From Toxonevra muliebris (lineage: Eukaryota; Arthropoda; Insecta; Diptera; Pallopteridae), in NCBI GenBank assembly GCA_963691655.1, contig OY829328.1, positions 28,043,890 through 28,107,889 of the forward strand: a stretch of DNA of 64,000 bases. Reading direction: 5' to 3'. Below, piece by piece: positions 11,590 to 21,049 of the stretch (position 1 is the first letter of the stretch; every line of letters starts with the position of its first letter). The notes below the pieces were generated by a model. It was not told the DNA's origin, did not search any database, and saw nothing but the letters and a program-made list of their open reading frames with translations. The position numbers and the translations under genes were made by a program.

Positions 11590-12595
11590 CTTTGTGGAAA
11601 CCATTTTTGCCTGATAATTTCTGTACATCTCTTCGACTAGTACCAGACCATTGAGCAGCAGTGATTTGATTTTATTCCTCCAGAATGATAGCCCATAAGG
11701 AAGCCTTATTTGAAGGTTTTTGCGCTGCCATGACCCTTTATAAAATATTCTATAGATTTTCTATATGGTTTAAATATGGACTTTGGGCTGGTCATTTGAC
11801 AATTTTTATTTTGTTTCATTTAACCTAGACTTAACGACCCCATTTGTATGTTTCGGGTCGTTATCATGCTGAAAGATCCAACCCAAAGGTAAATTTTCGC
11901 CATATCCTCGGAGAAGATGATTTTTAAGGATGCCTTTGTACTTTTCTTCAGTAATTTCGCTATCGATTTAAGCAGTTGGACTAACACCTGATGAAGTGAA
12001 ACACCACCAAACCATCACACAAGGGCCCCATGTTTTACAGTTTTTCTTAGTAAATTTTGGGTCCAGCTCAGTATTTGATGAATGCATAACAAAGAGCCTT
12101 CCATCGACCCTAAACATATTTATTTTGGATTCATCGCTCCAAACAACCGTTTTCCAAAAATGCTGGTACTAGTGGAGATATCGTTTAGCGAACTGAATTG
12201 GCTGCGCAATATTTTTTTTTTTTTGACCGTTGGGCCTATGTCTGCTTATTCTTCCTATTATTCTTTTTTTCGTTTAATCGCTTGCGTATAGTTCTGGCTG
12301 ATATTTTCAAATTATAATCTAAGTCCATTTGAGATCTTAGTTTGATGAAAGTTAAGAAATCGTTCATTTTGCTGAGCTTAATCAAGTATCTATCTTCAGC
12401 TGGAGACGTTTTAAGTGGTTTTTTGCGTTGCAAATCGTGTAATGATTTGAATTTTTTGTAGTATCTTATCTCATTGACCACTTTTCCATGTAAAAAAACT
12501 AGCTCTTCTACGACCTTTGCAATAATCCCAAGGTTCTGGAGAGTTTTCCAAATGAGCTCCCTCTTCGAGGGAGTGCAACTCTTATTTTTGCCCAT
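11590..12595 (-). pseudogene. Tc1-like transposase, broken
   Basis: The minus-strand frame opens at an ATG at 12595 with MGKNKSCTPSKRELIWKTL, a Tc1-type N-terminal DNA-binding region that runs to about 12236. The catalytic core follows in shifted frames. At about 11835-11890 the minus strand reads GWIFQHDNDPKHT, holding the second catalytic Asp. At about 11775-11810 it reads PAQSPYLNHIEN, holding the Glu of the DD34E triad, followed by a stop where Trp is usual. The key residues are visible but stops and frameshifts interrupt the gene, so it is inactive. About 335 codons' worth of sequence fits the family. Confidence 0.85.
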
Positions 12596-12915
12596 CACAA
12601 CCAAAATCAGCAATTGTTCAACTAAAGTATACAGAAATGTGTAAATGATCAATTTTATTGGTTTTTACGGAATTTGAGTGCACTAAGTCAAGTTGATTGC
12701 GAAAGAATATAAAATAACTTAATTATATGTCCACTTCTAATCTTACTCCTTCAAACACAATTGCCGACTGCGCGCAAAATACTTCACTCTTTTGTAATTG
12801 CTCTTATGCTCTTAATATTTTTTAAGGCTACTAATGGTACCGATAAATGACATTATAAAAAATTCTTGGACTACTAATACAAAATATTTTTCAATCTCAG
12901 CATAAAATATTGTTC

Positions 12916-12943
12916 TAGTTACTTAATTATGTGACCACAAGTG
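12916..12943 (-). repeat. Outer right TIR/DR of the Tc1-like element
   Basis: The minus strand reads CACTTGTGGTCACATAATTA from position 12943 inward and is flanked by TA at 12944-12945. It matches the left end with a few substitutions. The inner repeat at about 12717-12737 (minus strand GTGGACATATAATTAAGTTA) mirrors the left inner repeat. Confidence 0.8.
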
Positions 12944-12945
12944 TA

Positions 12946-13573
12946 GTTAATATCTTTTATTTGGACAAAAGTAACACAATGAGAAATGTTTCCATATAAA
13001 ATAAGGTTTTAGAGTTTTTTTTTTTTTTAAATATTCCGTCTCATAAATATACGAGCATGATACACGGCATTCAAAAATTCTGTAACTTATTTTTCTGTTT
13101 GTGCGAATTCTGTTTAAAAAAATCTGTATATTGAAAATTCTGTTTCCCAATGAGCTAATATTCTCCAATTTCAATAGAGAGAATTATTAATATGCAAAAA
13201 TTGAAAAAAAAGAAATTAACAATTCAATGACAAATTAAAGCAAAATAATTATTATAATAAATTAAAAAAAAAAATGTACAATACAGTAAAATTTATTTCA
13301 AATCATGCACGTGCTTACATTTCTTTATTGACTGCATTACTTTATTCATCCCGTACTTCTCGTACATATCCACGTATGTAAAAGTATCTAGAATAGTTAT
13401 GAAAAATATCGGAATAGAATAAATAAATAAAGAAAAGAACTTTCTACTGGAAAAAATGAAGAGTATACATTTATCTTCAGGATCATCTTAACTGCCTGGA
13501 GAAATGGCTGTCTCAATAGCGAAATGGAAATGAATCCAAATGCGCATATAAAGCATTTAAGAAAAGATACATG
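12946..13573. other. AT-rich spacer between Tc1-like element and LINE
   Basis: This stretch has long A/T runs and no frame with recognisable motifs. The last bases before 13574 are the left flank of the LINE insertion site. Confidence 0.5.
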
Positions 13574-13587
13574 CCCCATTACTGGTA
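13574..13587. repeat. LINE target-site duplication, 3' side
   Basis: CCCCATTACTGGTA here is identical to 19566-19579. The last base of that second copy can be assigned to the element, because the LINE itself starts with GG on the minus strand. The duplication is therefore 13 bp certain and 14 bp possible. It brackets 13588-19566 exactly. Confidence 0.93.
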
Positions 13588-13674
13588 TTGTATTGTATTA
13601 TAGAGGTTTCTGTCGTTGTACCGCGACCTATAAGATCTATTGTACGTCCCTCTTTTCTTTCTAGTCTAATCTGC

Positions 13675-16600
13675 CTAGAGTAACTCATCCAGTCCAGTCT
13701 CCCTCAAGAATTTGAGTATTGCGCCCGGATCTATGGATGCCAGTTCTGTACTGGGCACTTGGTGCATGCCCAGACATTTCCTTCTTTTGTGGATCAGTGC
13801 TCCACATTGAGCTAAAATATGTTCTGATGATTCGTCTTCCTCATTACAAAACCTACAAATCGAGCTTTGCTCAACCCCTATCTTACAAAGGTGTTCTCTG
13901 AGCCCGCAATGCCCAGTCAGAATACCAGCTAATATGCGCAAACTGTTTTTGTTGAGACCAATGCAGAATGCGTATCTACTCTTATTATAATTACCTAAAA
14001 GCGCTTTGGATTGCCCCAGTCCCGTAAGATTGGTAAAGAGCTCTTGCCTCTTGTTCCTCTCTTCTTGCCTGAGTACTTCCCTGATTACGCTATCTCCTAT
14101 TCCACAGAAGGGTTCAGGTCCCACGAAAGTGGTTGCTGCCCCCTTTCTTGCAAGCTCGTCTGCCTGCTCATTACCCTCAATTCCTGCGTGTCCAGGGACC
14201 CAACATAGAGCGACTTTGTTGTCATTGCCCAGTTGATTGAGCTTGCTCAAACAGTCCCACACCAACTTAGAGGTGATCTCAAAGGAGCATAATGCTCGAA
14301 TGGCTGCTTGGCTGTCCGACATGATAGCGATATCTTGCCGTTTGTACTGTCTATCCAGGTTGAATTGCACACATGTGCTAATTGCATGAATTTCAGCTTG
14401 GAAGATGCTAGGATACTTCCCCATCGGCTCAGAGTGTTTGATTCTTGGCCCAAATACTCCTGCCCCAGTTCCATCCTCGGTACGTGACCCATCTGTATAC
14501 CACTTAATCGTGTGTTCTTTGAGTGTGTAGTTATACTCTACACCCTCCCATTCGTTCTTACTACTAAGTTTTGCAACGAAGTGTTTCTCAAAACTATACT
14601 GTTTGTCCATTCTGTCCTGGGGACAGTCCAAGAGATAGTTGTCTTTCGCCGGGTTATCTCGGTCTCCAAGCCCTATAGATCTCCTCGTCAACCTTTTATT
14701 TCTTGTTCCTCTTACGATTGCTGCCTTGGAGGCATTCTCTATCACGAGGTGTAATGGAGTGAGCTCCAATAGTACCTCTAGTGCAGCAGTCGGACATGTT
14801 CTCATCGCTCCTGTTATACAGATACATGCCAACCTTTGAACTTTCCCCAATTTAGCTTTTGCTGTTTTTAGTTGAGTTCTCCTTGCCCACGCTAATGCTC
14901 CATATGTAATGATTGGCCTTACCATCATTGTGTACATCCAGCGCAGTACACTTGGTTTACATCCCCAAGTTTTCCCTGCTAGCCTTCTGCATACCATTAG
15001 AGCGCGAGTGGCTTTACTTGTCACTGCTTCAACATGCGCTTTCCATGTGAGTTTACTATCTAATACTAAGCCCAGATACTTTACCTCTTGCTTTTGTTCA
15101 ATAATCTCCCCAGCTAGTGATATCGGTTTCCAGCGCGGGAGCGATCTTTTCCTGGTAAATGGAACTATAGTGGTCTTTGCAGGGTTAATATTTAGCCCTA
15201 CCGACCTGCACCATCTCCTAGTAATACCTAGCCCTCTTTGTATAATGTCACAGAGAGTTTCTTCAAATTTCCCTCTGGCTACGAGGACTATATCGTCCGC
15301 ATACCCTTGACAGTCTATGCCTGCCTCTGAGAGTTTCATTAAAAGTTCGTCTACTACCAGGCTCCACATTAGAGGTGATAATACTCCTCCCTGTGGACAT
15401 CCTCTGGTTGTGCTGACTGATATGGTACCTAGCCCTGTTTCCATCTCAGCTGTTCTAGAGGAGAGCATTTCAGACATCCATCTAGATGTTGTGTTATCTA
15501 CTCCTCTTCGCCTTAGAGAGTTATTGACAACCTCGTGCGAGGTGTTGTCAAAAGCTCCTTCTATATCCAGGAAAGCACATACTGCTACTTCTTTCACATC
15601 TAGTGCCCCTTGAATCTTCCCCGCTAAGTCATGCAGAGCTGTCTCGGTAGACCTGCCTGCTCTATATGCATGCTGATTGGGGTGCAATGGATTTGTGTCT
15701 AAGACTTTACATCGTATAAAGTTGTCAACCACCTTTTCAAGTGTTTTCAACATAAACGATGTTAAGCTTATAGGTCTGAAGGACTTAGGGTTGGTGGTAT
15801 CTTTTTTGCCCACTTTTGGTATAAATACCACCTTTGCCCTTCGCCAAGCTGTTGGTATGTACCCAAAAGCGAGGCTACTTCTCCCTATATTAATAAGGAA
15901 TGGCAATATTTCCTTTATGCCCTTCTGTAATAGAGCAGGAAATATGCCGTCAAGACCAGGTGATTTAAATGGTTGAAAAGTGTTTAACGCCCATTCCAAT
16001 CTAGGCGCAGAGCATATTTCTGCTGCTACCCTCCTGTCTACTCTGTTTATTCTTCTAGGCTGCTCCTCTGAATTCCTGCTATCTAGCCCGACACTTCCAG
16101 GGAAGTGTGTTGCTAGTAGCAATTCTGCTCGTTCCTTTTCATTACAGGTGAAGCTGCCATCTGATTTCTTCAGCGCCATTCTCATGTCCTGCCCTGCTTT
16201 TGCAAAGGTTTTATATATCCTTGATGCAGCAGGTAGAGATGAGATATTGTCGCAGAAGTTCCTAAAGCTAGTTCTTTTAGCCTTCCTAATTTCCTTATTG
16301 TATTCTGTTAGTTTATCCCTATAAGCTTGCCATTGTCCGCTCCGTTTTGCTCCATTATGGAGCCTACGTACTTCGGTTCTAATGTCACTTAGGGTACTAT
16401 TCCACCATATGGCGTCCTTTCCTAGACTTTCCGCTTTTTCAGGGCAGCTGCCCTCGAAAGCATCTAGTATTGCTTCGTTAAGTTCATTTACGGAATGTTC
16501 GAGCTCATGATGATTTTTTATCACCTTGCACGATTTAATACCTTCTAAATTACACTTAAGTACTTCTATGTATTCTGTCCAGTTTGTTTTCCTGGGATTT

Positions 16601-17313
16601 CTAAAGGACGGTATTTCGGTACTTGTGCCCTCTAGGAGGAACTCTATGATTTTATGATCAGAGAGTGAGTCCTCTTTGGATACCCTCCAGTCCTTGACTA
16701 GTCCTACAATATTTGGACTGCATACTGTTATGTCTAATACTTCTTTCCTAACTCTAGTAACAAACGTAGGTTCATTCCCTACGTTTAATATTTCTAGATT
16801 AGCGGATAAGATAAATTCTAAAAGGTACTCACCTCTGCTGTTGTCGTTTGTGCTGCCCCATATGGTACTGTGAGCGTTCGCATCGCATCCGAGGAGAAGC
16901 GGCAGTCTGTGCCTGTTGCAATAATCCACCAGTTGCCTCACTTCTGGCGGCGGTGGTGACGACTCCTCACCCGGAAAATATGCCGATGCCACTACTATGG
17001 CGCGTTTGCTGCCCTCGATGTTAAGGTGGGCTTGAATTGGAACTAAGTCCCGCGTCATGAATTCTGTAAGACAAACATAATTAATGTTGTTTCTAATTAG
17101 AATACAGGCCCTTGGATTATCCTGCCTGTTATCCCAAATTACCTTGCCGTTTTTACAGGCCATTCCTCTGATTGCACCTTGGTAGTGCCAGGGTTCTTGG
17201 ATCAGTATCAGGCCCAGGTTAAATTTTGAAAATGTCCTTGCAATCACCGCCGAGGCGGCTCTTGCGTGGTGGACGTTAACCTGGGCACATTTGATGCCTG
17301 TTCCACTGCTCAT
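13675..17313 (-). CDS. LINE ORF2 polyprotein: endonuclease, reverse transcriptase, RNase H, zinc knuckle
   Basis: The 1212-residue protein nicks target DNA and copies the element RNA by target-primed reverse transcription. Residues 1-230 form an APE-type endonuclease (E40 in IQEPW, D144/N146 in GCDANAH, D194 in LDIT, SDH at 218-220). Residues about 445-700 are the reverse transcriptase (FRPISL 512-517, LDIEGAFD 582-589, TTRGCPQGGVLSP from 635, YADD 671-674). Residues 935-1060 are RNase H with the four acidic positions visible (D941 in YTDGS, E974 in QAEIHA, D1000 in SDSQAA, D1052 in EQADELA). A C-x2-C-x8-H-x4-C knuckle spans 1153-1170. The start ATG lies 5 nt after the ORF1 stop, so translation probably relies on reinitiation. 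No frame damage was seen. Confidence 0.95.
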   Translation of the reverse strand: MSSGTGIKCAQVNVHHARAASAVIARTFSKFNLGLILIQEPWHYQGAIRGMACKNGKVIWDNRQDNPRACILIRNNINYVCLTEFMTRDLVPIQAHLNIEGSKRAIVVASAYFPGEESSPPPPEVRQLVDYCNRHRLPLLLGCDANAHSTIWGSTNDNSRGEYLLEFILSANLEILNVGNEPTFVTRVRKEVLDITVCSPNIVGLVKDWRVSKEDSLSDHKIIEFLLEGTSTEIPSFRNPRKTNWTEYIEVLKCNLEGIKSCKVIKNHHELEHSVNELNEAILDAFEGSCPEKAESLGKDAIWWNSTLSDIRTEVRRLHNGAKRSGQWQAYRDKLTEYNKEIRKAKRTSFRNFCDNISSLPAASRIYKTFAKAGQDMRMALKKSDGSFTCNEKERAELLLATHFPGSVGLDSRNSEEQPRRINRVDRRVAAEICSAPRLEWALNTFQPFKSPGLDGIFPALLQKGIKEILPFLINIGRSSLAFGYIPTAWRRAKVVFIPKVGKKDTTNPKSFRPISLTSFMLKTLEKVVDNFIRCKVLDTNPLHPNQHAYRAGRSTETALHDLAGKIQGALDVKEVAVCAFLDIEGAFDNTSHEVVNNSLRRRGVDNTTSRWMSEMLSSRTAEMETGLGTISVSTTRGCPQGGVLSPLMWSLVVDELLMKLSEAGIDCQGYADDIVLVARGKFEETLCDIIQRGLGITRRWCRSVGLNINPAKTTIVPFTRKRSLPRWKPISLAGEIIEQKQEVKYLGLVLDSKLTWKAHVEAVTSKATRALMVCRRLAGKTWGCKPSVLRWMYTMMVRPIITYGALAWARRTQLKTAKAKLGKVQRLACICITGAMRTCPTAALEVLLELTPLHLVIENASKAAIVRGTRNKRLTRRSIGLGDRDNPAKDNYLLDCPQDRMDKQYSFEKHFVAKLSSKNEWEGVEYNYTLKEHTIKWYTDGSRTEDGTGAGVFGPRIKHSEPMGKYPSIFQAEIHAISTCVQFNLDRQYKRQDIAIMSDSQAAIRALCSFEITSKLVWDCLSKLNQLGNDNKVALCWVPGHAGIEGNEQADELARKGAATTFVGPEPFCGIGDSVIREVLRQEERNKRQELFTNLTGLGQSKALLGNYNKSRYAFCIGLNKNSLRILAGILTGHCGLREHLCKIGVEQSSICRFCNEEDESSEHILAQCGALIHKRRKCLGMHQVPSTELASIDPGAILKFLRETGLDELL

Positions 17314-17318
17314 AGAGC

Positions 17319-19004
17319 TTACTTAGCGGGGCTTTTGCCCCTACTACTGCCACTCAACAACATCCTTTCTTCCTCCTCATCTATGGGGCAGTCCATATTG
17401 AGAAGGGAGAGGTCGATTCCCTCAACTTCAGTCGCGGTCGAAGATGGAAGTACTATGCCTTCCATTTCGCTCGCTGCTGATGTTGGTAGAGTATCGACCT
17501 CCACCTCGGCCACGGCTGAGTGCACTCTTTCCGTTGCTTTCGGCTCGTCATTGCTGACTGCTTCTGGCTCGGGATTCGAGGTGTCCTCTTCCGTGGCCCG
17601 TTTGTGCACCCCGTGCACCGTGACCTCACCAAACCGGTAGTTGATGACGCCCCCTGAAGTACGGATGGCTTCAAACGATAGCTCATCCATACTTATCGTC
17701 AGTAACTGACCATTCCCTTCCTCACGAGCCTTCAATGCCTTCCAGAGGTTCGTTCGGAGGCCCTCGTTTTGGGCATTGAGTAGGGCCAGTATCCGTTCTG
17801 ACGTCTGGCCCAGGCTCCTGGGGAAGAAAATAGTCACCACGTGCGACTTGGGAACATCATCACCTACACATGAAATGAGAGGGGGTCCATTCCAGGCCGT
17901 TAGCTTCGGGGCTACTCCTTTCAGCCATTCGGCTGACTGCACATCTTTGCAGTCGATGAGTAGATAACCCGGCCTGAAATGGATACCCTCAAACTTCAGC
18001 TTGTGTGCCCATCCCTTTGCCACCTCCTCCAGGATGGCGTCTTCTAGGGCCGAAAGCTGCTCGGATGACAATGTTACCTCGGGATATTCCCTTGGCAACA
18101 CTGCCATCCTAACTGCTTTCGCAACCCCCGCGTACGTCTTGCCGCACACCACTCTTCCTGCAGATGAGCCTGCCACCACCGTATCCGTCCTCGGTTTCTT
18201 CACCTCCTGTTTTTGCGGTGGAGTGATGACCGAGCTTCCCCTTTTCCTTTCTCGAGGTTCCTGGGAAGTACCTTCGGACGGCTTGGCTTTATGCTCCTCT
18301 GCCTTCTTTCTTGCTACTGCAGGTTCCAGCCCCTGCTCCAGGTATCTAAGATACCACCTGGACCCTGCCCCACTAAGGCCCTTCCTTAGTGGGTCGTCCA
18401 TACCACCTGGCTGCCCAATTGGTGGTACCTTCAACTCGCGGCGTTTGTGCTCCCTGGGGTAACTTTTCCCCGTCGATGTCTCCGTAGCATTAGCCGCTGG
18501 TGCGAATGCACTAGCCACCTTTGCTAGAAAGACATCTCGAGCCCTTACAGAAGTCACACCAGCCGGTGCTATTGCACCGGCCGCTGAGACCTCTGTATGA
18601 GCTGTACTGGGTACGATGCCAGTCGCTTGTGTGGTTACCACGGGCGCTGGTGCTATTGCTCCAGTTCCCGCGGCTAACACGGTCACTGGTGCTATTGCAC
18701 TAGTTCCCGCGGCTACCACACTAGCGTAAGCCATTGTATGGGACTCAGCTATCGGTGCTAATGCACTGACAGCTGGTACCCCTACCTTGGTTTTGCTGGT
18801 CATCGTACGGTTACCCTCAAAGCTCCGTCTTCGCTTAGGTGCAGTCGTTGCCTGACACCTTGCTGGCCCTCTCGACCTGGGTGAACCCCTGCTTGTGGAA
18901 GCTCGCAGATCTTCATCACGTAGCTCATGCTCCATTCGATCTGCGAGTTCCGTTGCGGTTAATCCCCGCTGGTTTAAATTTTTTCTTTTATTATTTTTGC
19001 TCAT
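17319..19004 (-). CDS. LINE ORF1 protein, putative RNA-binding, DUF4780-like
   Basis: This is a 561-residue protein. The N-terminal 70 residues are basic and polar. Residues 75-175 are Ala/Thr/Val-rich with AIAP repeated at about 104, 117 and 145. Residues 180-300 are Lys/Arg-rich and probably bind nucleic acid. Residues about 310-470 form a compact domain (GWAHKLKFEG, GYLLIDCKD, EWLKGVAPKL, GDDVPKSHVV) that resembles the DUF4780 family known from insect retroelements. This is recognition from memory, not a search. No CCHC knuckle is present, unlike many I-clade ORF1 proteins. The C-terminal ~90 residues are acidic. The ATG at 19004-19002 sits in AAAATGA context. The expected role is chaperoning element RNA in the RNP. 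Confidence 0.88.
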   Translation of the reverse strand: MSKNNKRKNLNQRGLTATELADRMEHELRDEDLRASTSRGSPRSRGPARCQATTAPKRRRSFEGNRTMTSKTKVGVPAVSALAPIAESHTMAYASVVAAGTSAIAPVTVLAAGTGAIAPAPVVTTQATGIVPSTAHTEVSAAGAIAPAGVTSVRARDVFLAKVASAFAPAANATETSTGKSYPREHKRRELKVPPIGQPGGMDDPLRKGLSGAGSRWYLRYLEQGLEPAVARKKAEEHKAKPSEGTSQEPRERKRGSSVITPPQKQEVKKPRTDTVVAGSSAGRVVCGKTYAGVAKAVRMAVLPREYPEVTLSSEQLSALEDAILEEVAKGWAHKLKFEGIHFRPGYLLIDCKDVQSAEWLKGVAPKLTAWNGPPLISCVGDDVPKSHVVTIFFPRSLGQTSERILALLNAQNEGLRTNLWKALKAREEGNGQLLTISMDELSFEAIRTSGGVINYRFGEVTVHGVHKRATEEDTSNPEPEAVSNDEPKATERVHSAVAEVEVDTLPTSAASEMEGIVLPSSTATEVEGIDLSLLNMDCPIDEEEERMLLSGSSRGKSPAK

Positions 19005-19365
19005 TTTAAAATACGACCACTAGCCTGCCTGAGCGGGCTTGGCGGTCAACTATAGAAGCGCGAAGGGGTTGGTCCACCATGACATAGCCCGTCTGCCATG
19101 GTAAGGCCACACTTACTCCTTGAGGCGGCCGTGTATCAAGGAGGCTCCGTTCGCAGACAGCCTATTCTTAACACTAGTATCAGACGCACACGGGTCCCAT
19201 GTGCTGATTTCACATAAGTACAAGTACCTGTGTAAAAACAGACGTAGGACCCGTGCACACCAGTCTACGAGTGTTAATCCCCTGGCTGCCAAACCAATAG
19301 GCACGGGTCGCGTGACACCCTGGATTAGGGGAGTTTTTATTTAAGAGGGTTTGCTCCCTCCGCCT

Positions 19366-19566
19366 GAACTATCTTAGCCAGTTGCATATCAGACATCTGA
19401 TGTGCTCTGTTACCAGATAACAGTTTGCGTATCAGTCATCTGACATGCAACTGTTTCCAGCCGTCACCACGAGGAGGTGTTAGTCCACACTTCCATCATA
19501 TCACTTAATTACGGCACACATCGAAATGTGCGTTGGTCCCCTTAAGTGACTGATGGCCTGACGACC
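19366..19566 (-). ncRNA. Candidate HDV-like self-cleaving ribozyme at the LINE 5' end
   Basis: The first ~200 nt of the element fit the nested double pseudoknot of HDV ribozymes. P1 is GGUCGUC (19566-19560) with GACGGCU (19465-19459), 7 pairs. P2 is GGACUA (19486-19481) with UAGUUC (19371-19366). P3 is ACC/GGU around L3 UCCUCGU (19475-19469), the same loop type as in HDV. P1.1 can form from GG at 19458-19457. P4 is AGUUGCAU (19452-19445) with AUGCAACU (19387-19380) and extends further inside. J4/2 is GGCUAAGA (19379-19372), placing the presumed catalytic C at 19377. J1/2 carries an extra long hairpin (CCAUCA/UGAUGG and UCACUUAA/UUAAGUGA). Cleavage is predicted 5' of 19566, exactly where the target-site duplication places the element start. 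Confidence 0.85.
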
Positions 19567-19579
19567 CCCATTACTGGTA
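19567..19579. repeat. LINE target-site duplication, 5' side
   Basis: CCCATTACTGGTA repeats the 13574-13587 copy. Together they define the insertion exactly and give the empty site as ACATG-CCCCATTACTGGTA-AGTGGG. Confidence 0.93.
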
Positions 19580-20100
19580 AGTGGGAAAACAATTTCCCAA
19601 ATATCTCGGTGTTCATCTTGATCGTTGACTCACTTGGACAAAGCATATTGAAACTAAAAAAGCTTACGTTAATATTCGTTATACATAGGCGTCTCCCTCA
19701 AACATTGAGAAACTTCAACGATCTCAATGTGAATAATCTCAGGAGTATATTAAAAATGATGCTGTCCACTAGGATCTCAAAGTGCCTCTAATAAAAGAAG
19801 AAATCTCTGTCTTCATTAAAACATACTTTATAAATTGCAAAACTATCCAAATGAGGGGCACAGCCCCTTAAAAATCAAAGATAACATTGATCTGTTGTAA
19901 ATCTTATTCTTGTTAAACTGTACTGTTTCTAAGCATTGGCATAGAATATATGCATTTCCATATTTATTTTGTGTCCGAGATCAATTCAAATTCTTTATAT
20001 TTCCAAAAACAATAACATAATTCCTACGGTTCCGAATGAATTTTTCATGCTGAACACGAATCTGCGGTCAAAAACTTCCCATCACGTCACTTTTTCGATA
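19580..20100. other. Gene-free spacer
   Basis: AT-rich DNA between the LINE and the inverted-repeat element. An 81-codon plus-strand frame (19546-19791) starts inside the LINE 5' end and crosses the insertion junction, so it is not a gene. Confidence 0.5.
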
Positions 20101-20438
20101 CGTTTTTGGCTATTTTTGAATGATTGTGGAGCTGAACACTGCCGTGCTACAAAATTTGCTAATATCAGAAATTAAAGGCTGAACCGTACCCTTTCAAATG
20201 AGCCCTCAGCCAGATTGTTCGCAGGCCCCTTAGAATAGAGGATGTGCATATGTCTAGGGATGCAGGAAAAAAAGTACATAGAACCGATTTTATCTTACTT
20301 ACACCCATGGCCACACATAATGAGAAAAGCAGTGGTCCGAAATGTTTTAACGGTCGTTGGTTACACATCTGCAATTAGATTTCAAACATTCAAAATGGCG
20401 GATCAAGTATGGTGCACGGATTTTATTTTAACTTTTAC

Positions 20439-21049
20439 CTACGCGCCAGATATAATGAAAAGTGTCGTGGTTCGAAGTGTTTTAAGGGTCGCTGTCACGT
20501 TCGATCTTCGCTGGTCATCGAAGATCGAATGTAAAATTCTTATTATGAGCAGTGCAACTCTGTCGAAATTATCGTTGTTTATAAAATTTTTTATCGAACA
20601 CAATTTTGCTATCGATACGTGCATGCTGAGTAATAATTGTTTAAAATGTAAGTAATTTGCAATTTTTTTAGCTTTTTGGGGACTAACAACTAATTTTAAA
20701 CGGTTTTTGTAAATTTCATGCAGGTCTAAAGTGGTGAGCAACAAATTGCAGTTAGCAAATCCTTTGATTGCAAAGGATATTTCCTCAATCGCAGAACTGT
20801 TGCCAATTTTAATATGTTTAGAATTGATCTTGCTCATGTGCATTGCTTCGGCAGTTCATCTGTAATGGTCATCAAGTGCACAAACGTTTCCTTGGGCTGT
20901 CGCAAGTTCTGTAGAAATCTATACACAAATTTTATAGATGGCAAAGCTCTTTGAAAGGCTACATTTAATCGTTTTCTACTTCTGGCCAGTTCCATCAACC
21001 TCTCATCCTCTTCCGATGAATCGTTGAACCATAATTCCTTTATAGTCAA
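20439..21049 (-). pseudogene. Unrecognised coding remnant inside the long-TIR element
   Basis: Two overlapping minus-strand frames of 71 codons (20834-21049) and 134 codons (20439-20843) may be one broken gene. The upstream frame begins MTIKELWFNDSSEEDERLME and is charged. The downstream frame contains FANCNLLLTTLDLHEIYKNR. I do not recognise either. Their position between the inverted arms suggests an element-encoded protein, perhaps a transposase remnant, but nothing catalytic is visible. Confidence 0.3.
20500..20533. repeat. Small perfect-stem hairpin
   Basis: GTTCGATCTTCG and CGAAGATCGAAT face each other across an 8-nt loop (CTGGTCAT) inside the long-TIR element. Function unknown. Confidence 0.6.

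Larger units (their letters stand above)
11284..12943 (-). mobile_element. Tc1-like DNA transposon, decayed, with repeated subterminal motifs
   Basis: The element is about 1.66 kb, a usual length for Tc1-like transposons. The left end reads TA then CACTTGTGAACATACAATTA and the right end is its imperfect inverse (TAATTATGTGACCACAAGTG then TA), giving the TA target duplication expected for the superfamily. A second copy of the terminal motif sits about 200 bp inside each end (about 11488-11510 and 12715-12737), an IR/DR-type architecture. The minus strand between them encodes a broken transposase with the HDN and IEN motifs. Confidence 0.85.
13588..19566 (-). mobile_element. Intact LOA/I-group LINE, full length, with paired TSDs
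   Basis: This complete non-LTR retrotransposon has a ~560-bp 5' UTR, ORF1 (17319-19004), ORF2 (13675-17313), a ~85-bp 3' UTR and a short (TACAA) repeat tail. Exact 13-14 bp target-site duplications flank it. Both frames are uninterrupted, so the copy is young and possibly competent. RNase H inside ORF2 places it with RNase H-bearing LINE clades (I, LOA and relatives). LOA is my best guess from the overall ORF2 style, not from a tree. The 5' UTR opens with a candidate HDV-like ribozyme. Base composition of the ORFs is clearly GC-richer than the flanking DNA. Confidence 0.92.

Noticed and set aside
13719..17640. Many plus-strand frames of 60-133 codons opposite the LINE
   Set aside because: They are complementary-strand by-products of the GC-richer LINE ORFs.
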